Shown piece by piece: positions 52,017 to 63,394 of a stretch of DNA of 64,000 nucleotides (its first letter is position 1; the number at the start of each line of letters is the position of its first letter). The stretch covers positions 124,001 to 188,000 of the forward strand of contig NZ_JAUJZH010000014.1 of NCBI RefSeq assembly GCF_030486595.1. The letters run 5' to 3'. The notes below the pieces were generated by a model, which was not told the DNA's origin, ran no database searches, and was given only the letters and a program-made list of their open reading frames with translations. This DNA comes from Variovorax ginsengisoli. Lineage in GTDB: Bacteria; Pseudomonadota; Gammaproteobacteria; Burkholderiales; Burkholderiaceae_C. The position numbers and the translations under genes were made by a program.

Positions 52017-52331
52017 ATGTCACTCATGAAAAAAGCGCTCTGGCTCGCCGTGGCCACCCTGGCCTGCGCCGCGCCCGCCTTCGCCGACCTGGCGCTGGCG
52101 ACGTCGAAGAACTGCATGAGCTGCCACGCGGTCGATCGCAAGGTGCTGGGCCCCTCGTTCAAGGACGTGGCCGCGAAGTACAAGGACGACAAAGGCGCCG
52201 TCGACATGCTGGCGACCAAGATCATCAAGGGCGGCGCGGGCGTCTGGGGCCCCGTGCCGATGCCCGCCAACAACCAGGTCAGCGAGGCGGACGCCAAGAA
52301 GCTCGCGGCCTGGGTGCTGTCGACCAAGTAG
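52017..52331 (+). CDS. Periplasmic c-type cytochrome (class I, c551/c552-like)
   Basis: 104 residues including a signal peptide (MKKALWLAVATLACAAPAFA, mature start at DLALA). The haem motif is CMSCH at about 33-37 and the axial Met lies in GPVPMPANNQV near the C-terminus. It carries electrons in the periplasm, for example to a terminal oxidase or peroxidase. The ATG at 52017 is used; an inner ATG at 52026 starts directly at the signal peptide and is equally plausible. Confidence 0.9.
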   Translation: MSLMKKALWLAVATLACAAPAFADLALATSKNCMSCHAVDRKVLGPSFKDVAAKYKDDKGAVDMLATKIIKGGAGVWGPVPMPANNQVSEADAKKLAAWVLSTK

Positions 52332-52349
52332 GCACGGCAGCACGCCGGC

Positions 52350-52856
52350 TCAGACCGCCGGCGGCATGGCGGACGGTGTCGCCACCGGGCGCCGTTCGAG
52401 GCGATCTTCCAGCTGTCCGATGTGAGCCGCGATCGAGTTCTCGGATTGCTCGGCGCGCTGCCTGGCAGCGGCCTCCACCTGTTCGATGCGCGCCAGCAAG
52501 GCTGCGTGCCGCTCGGCATTGCGCGCCATGTGGACGTTTTCCTGGGTTTCGAGAAAGCTGCGCAGCTCGGTGAAGCGCGAGGCCTCGGCCTTGTCGGCGA
52601 GGTCCCGCTGGGCTTGCATTTCCTTGGTGTGCCGGCGCGTCTCCATCAGGATCGAGCTTTGCAGGTAGACCACGTAGGCGACGAAGAAGATGCCGAGCAG
52701 TGCCGTCAGGCCCAGCATGATCAGCCCGAGCGGCGCCGTGACCTGCATGAAGCCGATCGAGATCAAGGTGGGTGTTGCGATCGTGCCCCAGTTCAACGCG
52801 GCCAGCGCTGCGATCAGCAGCACGACGATCAGCAAGACGGCGGTTCTCAATCCCAT
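52350..52856 (-). CDS. Membrane protein with coiled-coil tail (LapA/DUF1049-like)
   Basis: 168 residues. Two N-terminal TM segments (about 5-25 and 38-65) are separated by a short periplasmic loop with NWGTIATPTLISIGFMQV, the usual layout of LapA-domain proteins. A long charged helix follows (about 70-150, MQAQRDLADKAEASRFTELRS... IEQVEAAARQRAEQ) and ends in a Pro-rich tail. LapA proteins help assemble lipopolysaccharide in Enterobacteria; here the function is unassigned. It lies 56 bases upstream of acs on the same side but is read away from it only by terminator-free spacing. Confidence 0.7.
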   Translation of the reverse strand: MGLRTAVLLIVVLLIAALAALNWGTIATPTLISIGFMQVTAPLGLIMLGLTALLGIFFVAYVVYLQSSILMETRRHTKEMQAQRDLADKAEASRFTELRSFLETQENVHMARNAERHAALLARIEQVEAAARQRAEQSENSIAAHIGQLEDRLERRPVATPSAMPPAV

Positions 52857-52912
52857 TTTTGTTTTTCCCTGAAGTTGAACCGCTGGCGGCGACGCGCCGC
52901 CAGCGCCCTCGC

Positions 52913-54910
<1,998 letters not shown>

Positions 54911-55075
54911 TCTTGTCTCCTGTACCAAACGTGATGACGGGTCGTAATGTCGGATTCCGCACTTACGGACGACTGACGGGCCATGTTAACTACACGGGGC
55001 ATTGCGCAGTTCGGTCACAGGCCGCCCCTAGAATCGCCGTTTTACAGCTGTTCGCAAGTTCGCCGAAACCTTTCG

Positions 55076-55690
55076 ATGTCAAACGACGATCCTCTCCTTC
55101 CCCGGACCGGCAAGGTCTCGCCGCTGCGGCCGCTCCCCAACCTGATCTTCGCCAGCCGTTGGCTGCAGCTGCCGCTGTACCTGGGCCTGATCGTGGCGCA
55201 GGCCGTCTACGTGCTGCATTTCCTGGTCGAGCTGACCCACCTGGTCGAGGCCGCGTTCGGCAGCAAGGATGCGCTGGAGGCGCTGGTCACCAGCATCGGC
55301 TACAAGACCACCGCCCCGGTGACTTCGCTCAACGAGACCGTGATCATGCTGGTGGTGCTGGCGCTGATCGACGTCGTCATGATCTCCAACCTGCTGATCA
55401 TGGTGATCGTCGGCGGCTACGAGACCTTCGTGAGCCGCATGAACCTCGAAGGCCATCGCGACCAGCCCGAATGGCTGAGCCACGTCAACGCCTCGGTGCT
55501 GAAGGTCAAGCTGGCGACCGCGATCATCGGCATCAGCTCGATCCACCTGCTCAAGACCTTCATCAACGCCGACAACTACACCGACCGGGTGCTGATCGCG
55601 CAGACCGCGATCCACATCACCTTCCTGCTGTCGGCGATGGCGATCGCGGCGACCGACCGGCTGATGGCCCGCGCGCCCGCCGACCATTGA
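55076..55690 (+). CDS. UPF0114/TIGR00645-family membrane protein
   Basis: A 204-residue inner-membrane protein with about four TM helices. FASRWLQLPLYLGLIVAQAVYV, VIMLVVLALIDVVMISNLLIMVIVGGYETFVSR and the ISSIHLLKTF segment are the family blocks (YqhA-like). Function is unknown. The ATG at 55076 is preceded by a poor ribosome site. It is divergent from acs and convergent with fumC, with 15 bases between stops. Confidence 0.85.
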   Translation: MSNDDPLLPRTGKVSPLRPLPNLIFASRWLQLPLYLGLIVAQAVYVLHFLVELTHLVEAAFGSKDALEALVTSIGYKTTAPVTSLNETVIMLVVLALIDVVMISNLLIMVIVGGYETFVSRMNLEGHRDQPEWLSHVNASVLKVKLATAIIGISSIHLLKTFINADNYTDRVLIAQTAIHITFLLSAMAIAATDRLMARAPADH

Positions 55691-55705
55691 CGCGGCCGGG
55701 GCCGT

Positions 55706-57103
<1,398 letters not shown>

Positions 57104-57204
57104 GGAGGGCTCCGGAGTTCGGATGGGAGGGTACGCCCGGCAGACCGGGATCTGCACCGAGTATCGTCGCAAACAAGAATGGGTCGCATTTGTCCGTGTC
57201 CGCC

Positions 57205-57234
57205 TTGACAGACGTCATGCCGAAAAGTTATAAT
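57205..57234 (+). promoter_or_regulatory. Strong sigma70 promoter of the betaine transporter operon
   Basis: TTGACA (57205-57210) and TATAAT (57229-57234) are both exact consensus hexamers with an 18-base spacer. Transcription from about 57241 gives a leader of about 317 bases before proV. It is the strongest promoter match I see in the window. Confidence 0.85.
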
Positions 57235-57248
57235 TCAGCCCCTCAGAC

Positions 57249-57354
57249 GATCAACAAGTCATGTTGATCGCCCTGTACGATTCCGAATCCCGTCGCGGTG
57301 CAGGTTCTCGCCGCCGGGCCCCCCGCCCGGCAAATCGGCCGGACCGTTCCGGCC
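57249..57354 (+). promoter_or_regulatory. Hairpin-rich 5' leader of proV
   Basis: Three perfect hairpins follow the promoter: GATCAACA-AGTCA-TGTTGATC (57249-57269), GCCGGGC-CCCCC-GCCCGGC (57313-57331) and GGCCGGA-CCGT-TCCGGCC (57337-57354). The remaining leader to 57557 has no clear gene. I cannot match it to a known riboswitch. The rest of the 454-base gap to fumC holds the promoter above and the fumC upstream region. Confidence 0.6.
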
Positions 57355-57557
57355 CCACTGCCACGTCTCGCTCATCCAGTCAGCGCCCCTCGACCAGGCC
57401 CTCTGCCCTGCGAATGAAGCCTCCGGCGGGCACTGGTTTCGTCGCCAAGTCGTCTTCAGTGCCTGTCGGCAGCCCTCGGGGCTCGCCGGACTGCCGCATG
57501 CGCGTCCGCGCGACCCGATCGGCCGACGGCGTGGCCCGCACAAAAGGAGCCCGGCCC

Positions 57558-58805
57558 ATGGCCAAAGGAATTCTGATCGACCACGTCTTCAAGGTCTTCG
57601 GCGACGCGCCGGAGCAGGCCCTGGACCTGGTCCGGCAAGGCTTTTCGAAGAAAGAGATCCTGGCCCGCACCGGCCAGTCGATCGGCGTGTTCGACGCCAC
57701 CTTCGAGATCCAGGCCGGCGAAATCTTCGTCATCATGGGCCTCTCGGGCTCCGGCAAGTCGACCCTGGTGCGCCTGCTCAACCGGCTGATCGAGCCGACC
57801 GCCGGGCGCATCGTGATCGACGGCGCCGACATCAACCAGCATTCGGATGCCAGGCTGCGGGCGCTGCGCCGCAAGGACATCAGCATGGTGTTCCAGTCCT
57901 TCGCGCTGATGCCGCACATGACGGTGCGCGAGAACACCGCCTTCGGGCTGGATCTGGCCGGCGCCGGCAGGAAGCAGCGGCTCGAGCAGGCCGACCAGGC
58001 GCTGGCCCAGGTGGGCCTGGCCGGCTGGGGCGACAGCTACCCCGACGAGCTCTCCGGCGGCATGCAGCAGCGCGTCGGACTGGCGCGCGCGCTGGCCGCC
58101 GATCCGTCGATCCTGCTGATGGACGAGGCCTTCTCGGCGCTCGACCCGATCATCCGCACCGAGATGCAGTCGGAACTGCTTCGGCTGCAGCAGCAACAGC
58201 GCCGCACCATCGTCTTCATCTCGCACGACCTCGACGAGGCGATGCGCATCGGCGACCGCATCGCGATCATGAAGGACGGCCAGGTGATCCAGGTCGGCAC
58301 GCCCGACGAGATCCTGCGCAGTCCGGCCGACGACTACGTGCGCAGCTTCGTGCGCGGCGTCGATGCCGCGGCGGTCTTCAAGGCCGCGGACATCGCCCGC
58401 CAGTCACTGACCGTGGTCTGCGAGCACAGCGACCGGGGCGCCCGCGCCGCGCTGAAGATGCTCGAAGACCAGGACCGCGAATTCGCCTACGTCGTGAGCC
58501 CGGCCCGGCGCTACCTGGGCACGGTGTCGGCCGACACGCTGCGCGCGGCGCTCGACGGCCATTCGGGTCCGCTCGGGCTGCAGCGCGCGTTCCTGGACGG
58601 GCTGGCGCCGATCGCCGCGGACGCGCCGGTGGCCGATTTGTTCGGCCAGGTGGCGCAGGCGCCCTGCGCCGTTCCGGTGGTGGCCGGCGACGGCCGCTTC
58701 TGCGGCGCGATCAGCAAGACCACGCTGCTGAAGTTCCTCGACCGCGACACGCCGCCGATCGAGGCCGCGGCCTCCCGGCCGCCCGAAACCACTGAAGCGC
58801 ACTGA
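57558..58805 (+). CDS. proV: Glycine betaine/proline ABC transporter ATP-binding protein
   Basis: A 415-residue ProV/OpuAA-type ATPase. Walker A is GLSGSGKSTLVRLLNRLIEP, the Q-loop is MVFQSFALMPHMTVREN, the signature is ELSGGMQQRVGLARAL, Walker B is LLMDEAFSALDP and the H-loop is FISHDLDEAMRIGD. The C-terminal part (about 285-400) carries two CBS domains that sense ionic strength in homologues. The ATG at 57558 follows AAAAGGAGCCC. The same frame is open back to an ATG at 57261, but that stretch is compositionally odd and overlaps the leader hairpins. It pairs with the fused permease/binding protein 19 bases later. Confidence 0.93.
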   Translation: MAKGILIDHVFKVFGDAPEQALDLVRQGFSKKEILARTGQSIGVFDATFEIQAGEIFVIMGLSGSGKSTLVRLLNRLIEPTAGRIVIDGADINQHSDARLRALRRKDISMVFQSFALMPHMTVRENTAFGLDLAGAGRKQRLEQADQALAQVGLAGWGDSYPDELSGGMQQRVGLARALAADPSILLMDEAFSALDPIIRTEMQSELLRLQQQQRRTIVFISHDLDEAMRIGDRIAIMKDGQVIQVGTPDEILRSPADDYVRSFVRGVDAAAVFKAADIARQSLTVVCEHSDRGARAALKMLEDQDREFAYVVSPARRYLGTVSADTLRAALDGHSGPLGLQRAFLDGLAPIAADAPVADLFGQVAQAPCAVPVVAGDGRFCGAISKTTLLKFLDRDTPPIEAAASRPPETTEAH

Positions 58806-58824
58806 CTTTCCGAAGGAACTCCCG

Positions 58825-60966
58825 ATGAACGACACCGCACTGCCTTCCGAACTGGCCACCTTGAACGATCCCGTGACGGCGCTGCCCCCGCCCCCGGTGA
58901 ACGACCCCTGGGCGGCCCTGTCCGCCACGCCCGACACGGCGTCGGCCAGCGCCTGGCTGGACGCCCCGGTCGACACCGCCGGCCAACTGGCCGGATCGGC
59001 CGACCCCGCGGCGACCGGCTTCCAGCTGCACCGCCTCTTTGACGGCTCCCTGCCCGTCGAGTCCTGGATCAACCAGGGGCTCGGCTGGGTGGTCGAGAAC
59101 TTCCGCCCCTTCTTCCAGACCGTGCGGCTGCCGATCGATGGCACGCTGACACGGGTCGAGGGCCTGCTCAACGGCCTGCCCCCACTGGCCATGATCGCGC
59201 TGATCGGCCTGCTGGCCTGGCAGTTCGCCGGCCGCAAGCTGGCCACCGGGACCACGGTGTCGCTGCTGCTCGTGGCGCTGCTGGGCATCTGGTCCGAAGC
59301 CATGGTCACGCTGTCGCTGGTGCTGACATCGCTGGTCTTCTGCCTGGCGGTCGGCCTGCCGCTGGGCGTGCTGCTGGCCAGCAGCGACCGGGCCCAACGC
59401 CTGATGCGGCCGGTGCTCGATGCGATGCAGACCACGCCGGCCTTCGTCTACCTGGTGCCGGTGGTGATGCTGTTCGGCATCGGCAACGTGCCGGGCGTGA
59501 TCGTGACCATCATCTTCGCGCTGGCGCCGCTGGTGCGCCTCACCAACCTGGGCCTGCGCCAGGTGCGGCCCGATCTGGTCGAGGCCGCCCGCGCCTACGG
59601 CGCGTCGCCCTGGCAGATGCTGGTGAAGGTCAAGCTGCCGCTGGCGATGCCCTCGATCATGGCGGGCATCAACCAGGCGCTGATGCTGTCGCTGTCGATG
59701 GTGGTGATCGCCTCGATGATCGCCGTCGGCGGCCTCGGCCAGATGGTGCTGCGCGGCATCGGCCGGCTCGACATGGGCCTGGCGACCGTGGGCGGCCTGG
59801 GCATCGTGCTGCTGGCGATCTCGCTCGACCGCCTGACGCAGGCCATGGGCCGCTCGCGCCGCAGCGCCGGGCGCCGCTGGTGGCACACCGGACCGGCCGG
59901 CCTCGCGCTGCGCCTGCTGCATCGCCTGGTGCGCCCGTCGCACAGCGGGCGCGAGCCCGCCGCCGCGCACGGCGTGTTGGCCACGGCCGTGCTCGGGCTC
60001 GGAATGGGCCTGGGCCTGGGTCTTTCCGTCCAGGCCGACGCGGCCGAGTTGCCGGGCAAGGGCGTCACCGTGCAGCCGCTCAAGAGCTCGCTCGCCGAAG
60101 AGGCGTTCCAGACGCTGCTGGTGTCGCGGGCGCTAGAGCGGCTCGGCTACGACGTGCAGCCGATGAAGGACCTCGAGCCGGCCACCGAGCACCTGGCGAT
60201 CGCCAACGGCGATGCCACCTTCATGGCCAGCCACTGGAGCCTGCTGCATGCCGACTTCTACAAGAACAGCGGCGGCGACGCCAAGCTGTGGCGCCGCGGG
60301 GTCTACGCCGACGGCGCGGTCCAGGGCTACCTGATCGACAAGAAGACGGCCGAACAGTACGACATCACCAACATCGCGCAGTTGAAGGAGCCAGCGATCG
60401 CGAAGCTGTTCGACACCGACGGCGACGGCAAGGCCGACCTCACCGGCTGCAACCCGGGCTGGGGCTGCGAAGGGGCGATCGAGAACCACCTCACGGCCTA
60501 CCGGCTGCGCGACAGCGTGACCCACAAGCAGGGCAGCTATGCCGCGCTGATGGCCGACACCATCGCCCGCTACAAGCAGCGCCGGCCCGTCCTCTACTAC
60601 GCCTGGACCCCTTATTGGGTCAGCGCCGTGCTGCGGCCGGGCACCGACGTGGTCTGGCTGCAAGTGCCGTTCTCGTCGTCGCCCGCCGGTGATGCCGATA
60701 CCGCGCTGGCCAACGGCAGGAACTACGGCTTCCAGGCCAACCAGGAGCAGATCGTTGCGAACCGGGCCTTCGTCGAGAAGAATCCGGCCGCCGGCAAGCT
60801 GTTCGAGGTCATGCAGCTGCCGATCGCCGACATCAACGCGCAGAACCTTCGCATGAGCCAAGGCGCCGGCTCGCAGCGCGACATCGAGCGCCACGTGGAC
60901 GGGTGGATCCGGGTCCACCGGGCGCTGTTCGACGGCTGGATCGCGCAGGCGCTCGCCGCGAGCTAG
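58825..60966 (+). CDS. Fused glycine betaine ABC permease and substrate-binding protein
   Basis: 713 residues combining ProW and ProX in one chain. Residues 1-115 are a cytoplasmic/periplasmic N-terminal tail (ProW-like, with WINQGLGWVVENFRPFF). Residues about 118-340 are the permease with the EAA-type loop EAARAYGASPWQMLVKVKLP (253-272). A basic linker and a hydrophobic segment (about 383-402) then deliver a ProX-type binding domain (about 405-713) with MKDLEPATEHLAIANGDATFMASHW, YLIDKKTAEQYDITNIAQL and DTDGDGKADLTGCNPGWGCE. In E. coli these are separate proteins. Fusion tethers the binding protein to the permease, probably two per transporter. Confidence 0.9.
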   Translation: MNDTALPSELATLNDPVTALPPPPVNDPWAALSATPDTASASAWLDAPVDTAGQLAGSADPAATGFQLHRLFDGSLPVESWINQGLGWVVENFRPFFQTVRLPIDGTLTRVEGLLNGLPPLAMIALIGLLAWQFAGRKLATGTTVSLLLVALLGIWSEAMVTLSLVLTSLVFCLAVGLPLGVLLASSDRAQRLMRPVLDAMQTTPAFVYLVPVVMLFGIGNVPGVIVTIIFALAPLVRLTNLGLRQVRPDLVEAARAYGASPWQMLVKVKLPLAMPSIMAGINQALMLSLSMVVIASMIAVGGLGQMVLRGIGRLDMGLATVGGLGIVLLAISLDRLTQAMGRSRRSAGRRWWHTGPAGLALRLLHRLVRPSHSGREPAAAHGVLATAVLGLGMGLGLGLSVQADAAELPGKGVTVQPLKSSLAEEAFQTLLVSRALERLGYDVQPMKDLEPATEHLAIANGDATFMASHWSLLHADFYKNSGGDAKLWRRGVYADGAVQGYLIDKKTAEQYDITNIAQLKEPAIAKLFDTDGDGKADLTGCNPGWGCEGAIENHLTAYRLRDSVTHKQGSYAALMADTIARYKQRRPVLYYAWTPYWVSAVLRPGTDVVWLQVPFSSSPAGDADTALANGRNYGFQANQEQIVANRAFVEKNPAAGKLFEVMQLPIADINAQNLRMSQGAGSQRDIERHVDGWIRVHRALFDGWIAQALAAS

Positions 60967-60984
60967 GACCGGCGCGGGTTTTTT
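60956..60984 (+). terminator. Possible terminator after the betaine transporter
   Basis: CCGCG (60956-60960) can pair with CGCGG (60973-60977) and is followed by GTTTTTT. The stem is short and overlaps the stop codon, so support is modest. A GATAAT hexamer at 60993-60998 may be the -10 of the next gene. Confidence 0.35.
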
Positions 60985-61034
60985 CGGGCTGAGATAATCG
61001 GGGGGCGTCCCCCACTCAAAGAATCTCCCCCACC

Positions 61035-62585
61035 ATGACCACCATTCAGCAAGCCGACCTGATCGAGTCGGTTTCCGCCGCGCTGCAATACATCAGCTAC
61101 TACCACCCGGCCGACTACATCGCCCACCTGGCCCGCGCCTACGAGCGCGAGCAGAGCCCGGCGGCCAAGGATGCGATGGCGCAGATCCTGACCAACAGCA
61201 AGATGAGCGCGACCGGCCACCGGCCGATCTGCCAGGACACCGGCATCGTCAACGTCTTCCTCAAGGTGGGCATGGACGTGCGCTGGGGCGGTTTCACGGG
61301 CAGCCTCGACGACGCCATCAACGAAGGCGTGCGCCGCGGCTACAACCACCCGGACAACACGCTGCGCGCCTCGGTCGTGGCCGACCCGCAGTTCGACCGC
61401 AAGAACACCAAGGACAACACGCCGGCCGTGATCTTCACCGAGATCGTCCCCGGCAACACGGTCGAGGTCACGGTCGCGGCCAAGGGCGGCGGCAGCGAAA
61501 ACAAGAGCAAGCTCGCGATGCTCAACCCCGGTGACAGCATCGTCGACTGGGTGCTCAAGACCGTGCCCACGATGGGCGCCGGCTGGTGCCCGCCCGGCAT
61601 GCTGGGCATCGGCATCGGCGGCACCGCCGAGAAGGCCGCGCTGATGGCCAAGCAAAGCCTGATGGACGACCTCGACATGCACGAGCTGCAGGCCAAGAAG
61701 GCCTCCGGCGCCGAGCTGACCAAGGTCGAGGCGCTGCGCATCGAGCTGTACGAGAAGGTCAACGCGCTGGGCATCGGCGCCCAGGGCCTGGGCGGCCTGG
61801 CCACCGTGCTCGACGTCAAGATCCAGATGTACCCGACGCACGCGGCCAGCAAGCCGGTGGCGATGATCCCGAATTGCGCCGCCACCCGCCACGCGCACTT
61901 CGTGCTCGACGGCTCAGGCCCGGTCTACCTCGAGGCACCCTCGCTCGACCTGTGGCCGAAGATCGACTGGGCGCCGGACTACAACAAGAGCAAGCGGGTC
62001 GACCTCGACAAGCTCACGCCGGCCGAGGTCGCGAGCTGGAAGCCCGGCGAGACCCTGCTGCTCAACGGCAAGATGCTGACCGGCCGCGACGCCGCCCACA
62101 AGCGCATCTCGGACATGCTCGCCAAGGGCGAGAAGCTGCCGGTGGACTTCACCAACCGCGTGATCTACTACGTCGGCCCGGTCGACCCGGTCGGCAACGA
62201 AGCCGTGGGCCCGGCCGGCCCGACCACCGCCACGCGCATGGACGGCTTCACCGAGATGATGCTGGCCCAGACCGGCCTGATCGCGATGATCGGCAAGGCC
62301 GAGCGCGGCCCGGTCGCGATCGAGGCCATCAAGAAGCACCAGAGCGCCTACCTGATGGCGGTCGGCGGCGCCGCCTACCTCGTGAGCAAGGCGATCAAGA
62401 CCGCCCGTGTGGTCGGCTTCGCCGACCTCGGCATGGAAGCCATCTACGAGTTCGACGTGGTCGACATGCCGGTGACGGTGGCGGTCGACGCCGGCGGCAC
62501 CAGCGCCCACATCACCGGCCCGGCCGAGTGGCAGAAGCGCATCGCCAGCGGCGAGTTCAAGACCATCACGCTGGAAGCGGCTTGA
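61035..62585 (+). CDS. fumA: Fumarate hydratase class I
   Basis: A 516-residue iron-sulfur fumarase. Cluster Cys are in RPICQDTGIVNVFLKVG (about 70-86), GAGWCPPGMLGIGIGGTAEKA and IPNCAATRHAHF. The C-terminal half has the beta-type domain with VGPAGPTTATRMDGFT and ITGPAEWQKRIASGEFKTITL. Both alpha and beta parts are in one chain. It is not homologous to FumC nearby. Oxygen-sensitive [4Fe-4S] chemistry is a family trait. Its stop overlaps the TTG start of murI (TTGA). Confidence 0.95.
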   Translation: MTTIQQADLIESVSAALQYISYYHPADYIAHLARAYEREQSPAAKDAMAQILTNSKMSATGHRPICQDTGIVNVFLKVGMDVRWGGFTGSLDDAINEGVRRGYNHPDNTLRASVVADPQFDRKNTKDNTPAVIFTEIVPGNTVEVTVAAKGGGSENKSKLAMLNPGDSIVDWVLKTVPTMGAGWCPPGMLGIGIGGTAEKAALMAKQSLMDDLDMHELQAKKASGAELTKVEALRIELYEKVNALGIGAQGLGGLATVLDVKIQMYPTHAASKPVAMIPNCAATRHAHFVLDGSGPVYLEAPSLDLWPKIDWAPDYNKSKRVDLDKLTPAEVASWKPGETLLLNGKMLTGRDAAHKRISDMLAKGEKLPVDFTNRVIYYVGPVDPVGNEAVGPAGPTTATRMDGFTEMMLAQTGLIAMIGKAERGPVAIEAIKKHQSAYLMAVGGAAYLVSKAIKTARVVGFADLGMEAIYEFDVVDMPVTVAVDAGGTSAHITGPAEWQKRIASGEFKTITLEAA

Positions 62586-63394
62586 GCCTGGCGCACGTCG
62601 ACGGTTCCTCGCGCGCCGATGATCCGATCGGCGTGTTCGACAGCGGCGTCGGGGGCCTGAGCGTCCTCAACGCGCTGCGCGAGGCGCTGCCGCACGAGCG
62701 CTTCGTCTACTTCGCCGACACCGGGCATGCCCCCTACGGCGAGCGCGGCGACGCCTTCGTCGCCGAACGCAGCGACACGGTCGCCCGCCAGCTCATCGAA
62801 GCGCATCGGATCAAGGCCCTGGTGGTGGCCTGCAACACCGCGACCGCGGCCGCCATCCACCGCCTGCGGGCCGGGCACCCGGCCCTGCCGATGGTCGGCG
62901 TCGAACCGGCATTGAAGCCTGCCGTGGCACTGAGCCGCACCGGGCGCATCGCGGTGCTGGCGACCCGGGTCACCGTCGAAAGCGGCAAGTTCCGGGCCCT
63001 GCATGACTCGCTGGCCGGACAGGCGACCTTCAGCATCGTGGCCTGCGACGGACTGGCCGGCGCGATCGAGCGCTCCGACGGCGCCCGCATCTCGGCGCTC
63101 TGCGCGCAGTACCTGTCGGCCGCCGGGCGCTTCGGCAACGGCGCCGACGAACTCGACACCCTGGTGCTGGGCTGCACCCACTACCCCTTCATCACCGACG
63201 AACTGCGCCGCCACACGGGCGATGCGGTGCGCTTCATCGACACCGGCGCCCCCGTGGCGCAGCAGACCCGGCGACTGCTCCAGCAGGCCGGCACCCTGCG
63301 CACCGAGGGCGGCGGCGAACTCCGGCTGCTCGGCAGCGGCGCCCCCGGGTCCCTGGACGCCGCGGCCGCCCGCTGGCTCACGGCGACTGCCTGA
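62582..63394 (+). CDS. murI: Glutamate racemase
   Basis: A 270-residue enzyme making D-glutamate for peptidoglycan. IGVFDSGVGGLSVL opens the fold; the two catalytic Cys are in VVACNTATAAAI and LGCTHYPFI. The start is taken as TTG at 62582, overlapping the fumA stop (TTGA); no in-frame ATG precedes the first motif. This links a TCA-cycle gene and a cell-wall gene in one transcript, probably by chance. Confidence 0.93.
   Translation: MSLAHVDGSSRADDPIGVFDSGVGGLSVLNALREALPHERFVYFADTGHAPYGERGDAFVAERSDTVARQLIEAHRIKALVVACNTATAAAIHRLRAGHPALPMVGVEPALKPAVALSRTGRIAVLATRVTVESGKFRALHDSLAGQATFSIVACDGLAGAIERSDGARISALCAQYLSAAGRFGNGADELDTLVLGCTHYPFITDELRRHTGDAVRFIDTGAPVAQQTRRLLQQAGTLRTEGGGELRLLGSGAPGSLDAAAARWLTATA

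Noticed and set aside
57261..57557. In-frame N-terminal extension of ProV from the ATG at 57261
   Set aside because: The 99 extra residues are Arg/Ser/Pro-rich and unlike ProV. The ATG sits at the edge of a perfect hairpin loop, and a good ribosome site precedes the ATG at 57558. Not fully excluded, so it is given as a refuting option for the leader finding.
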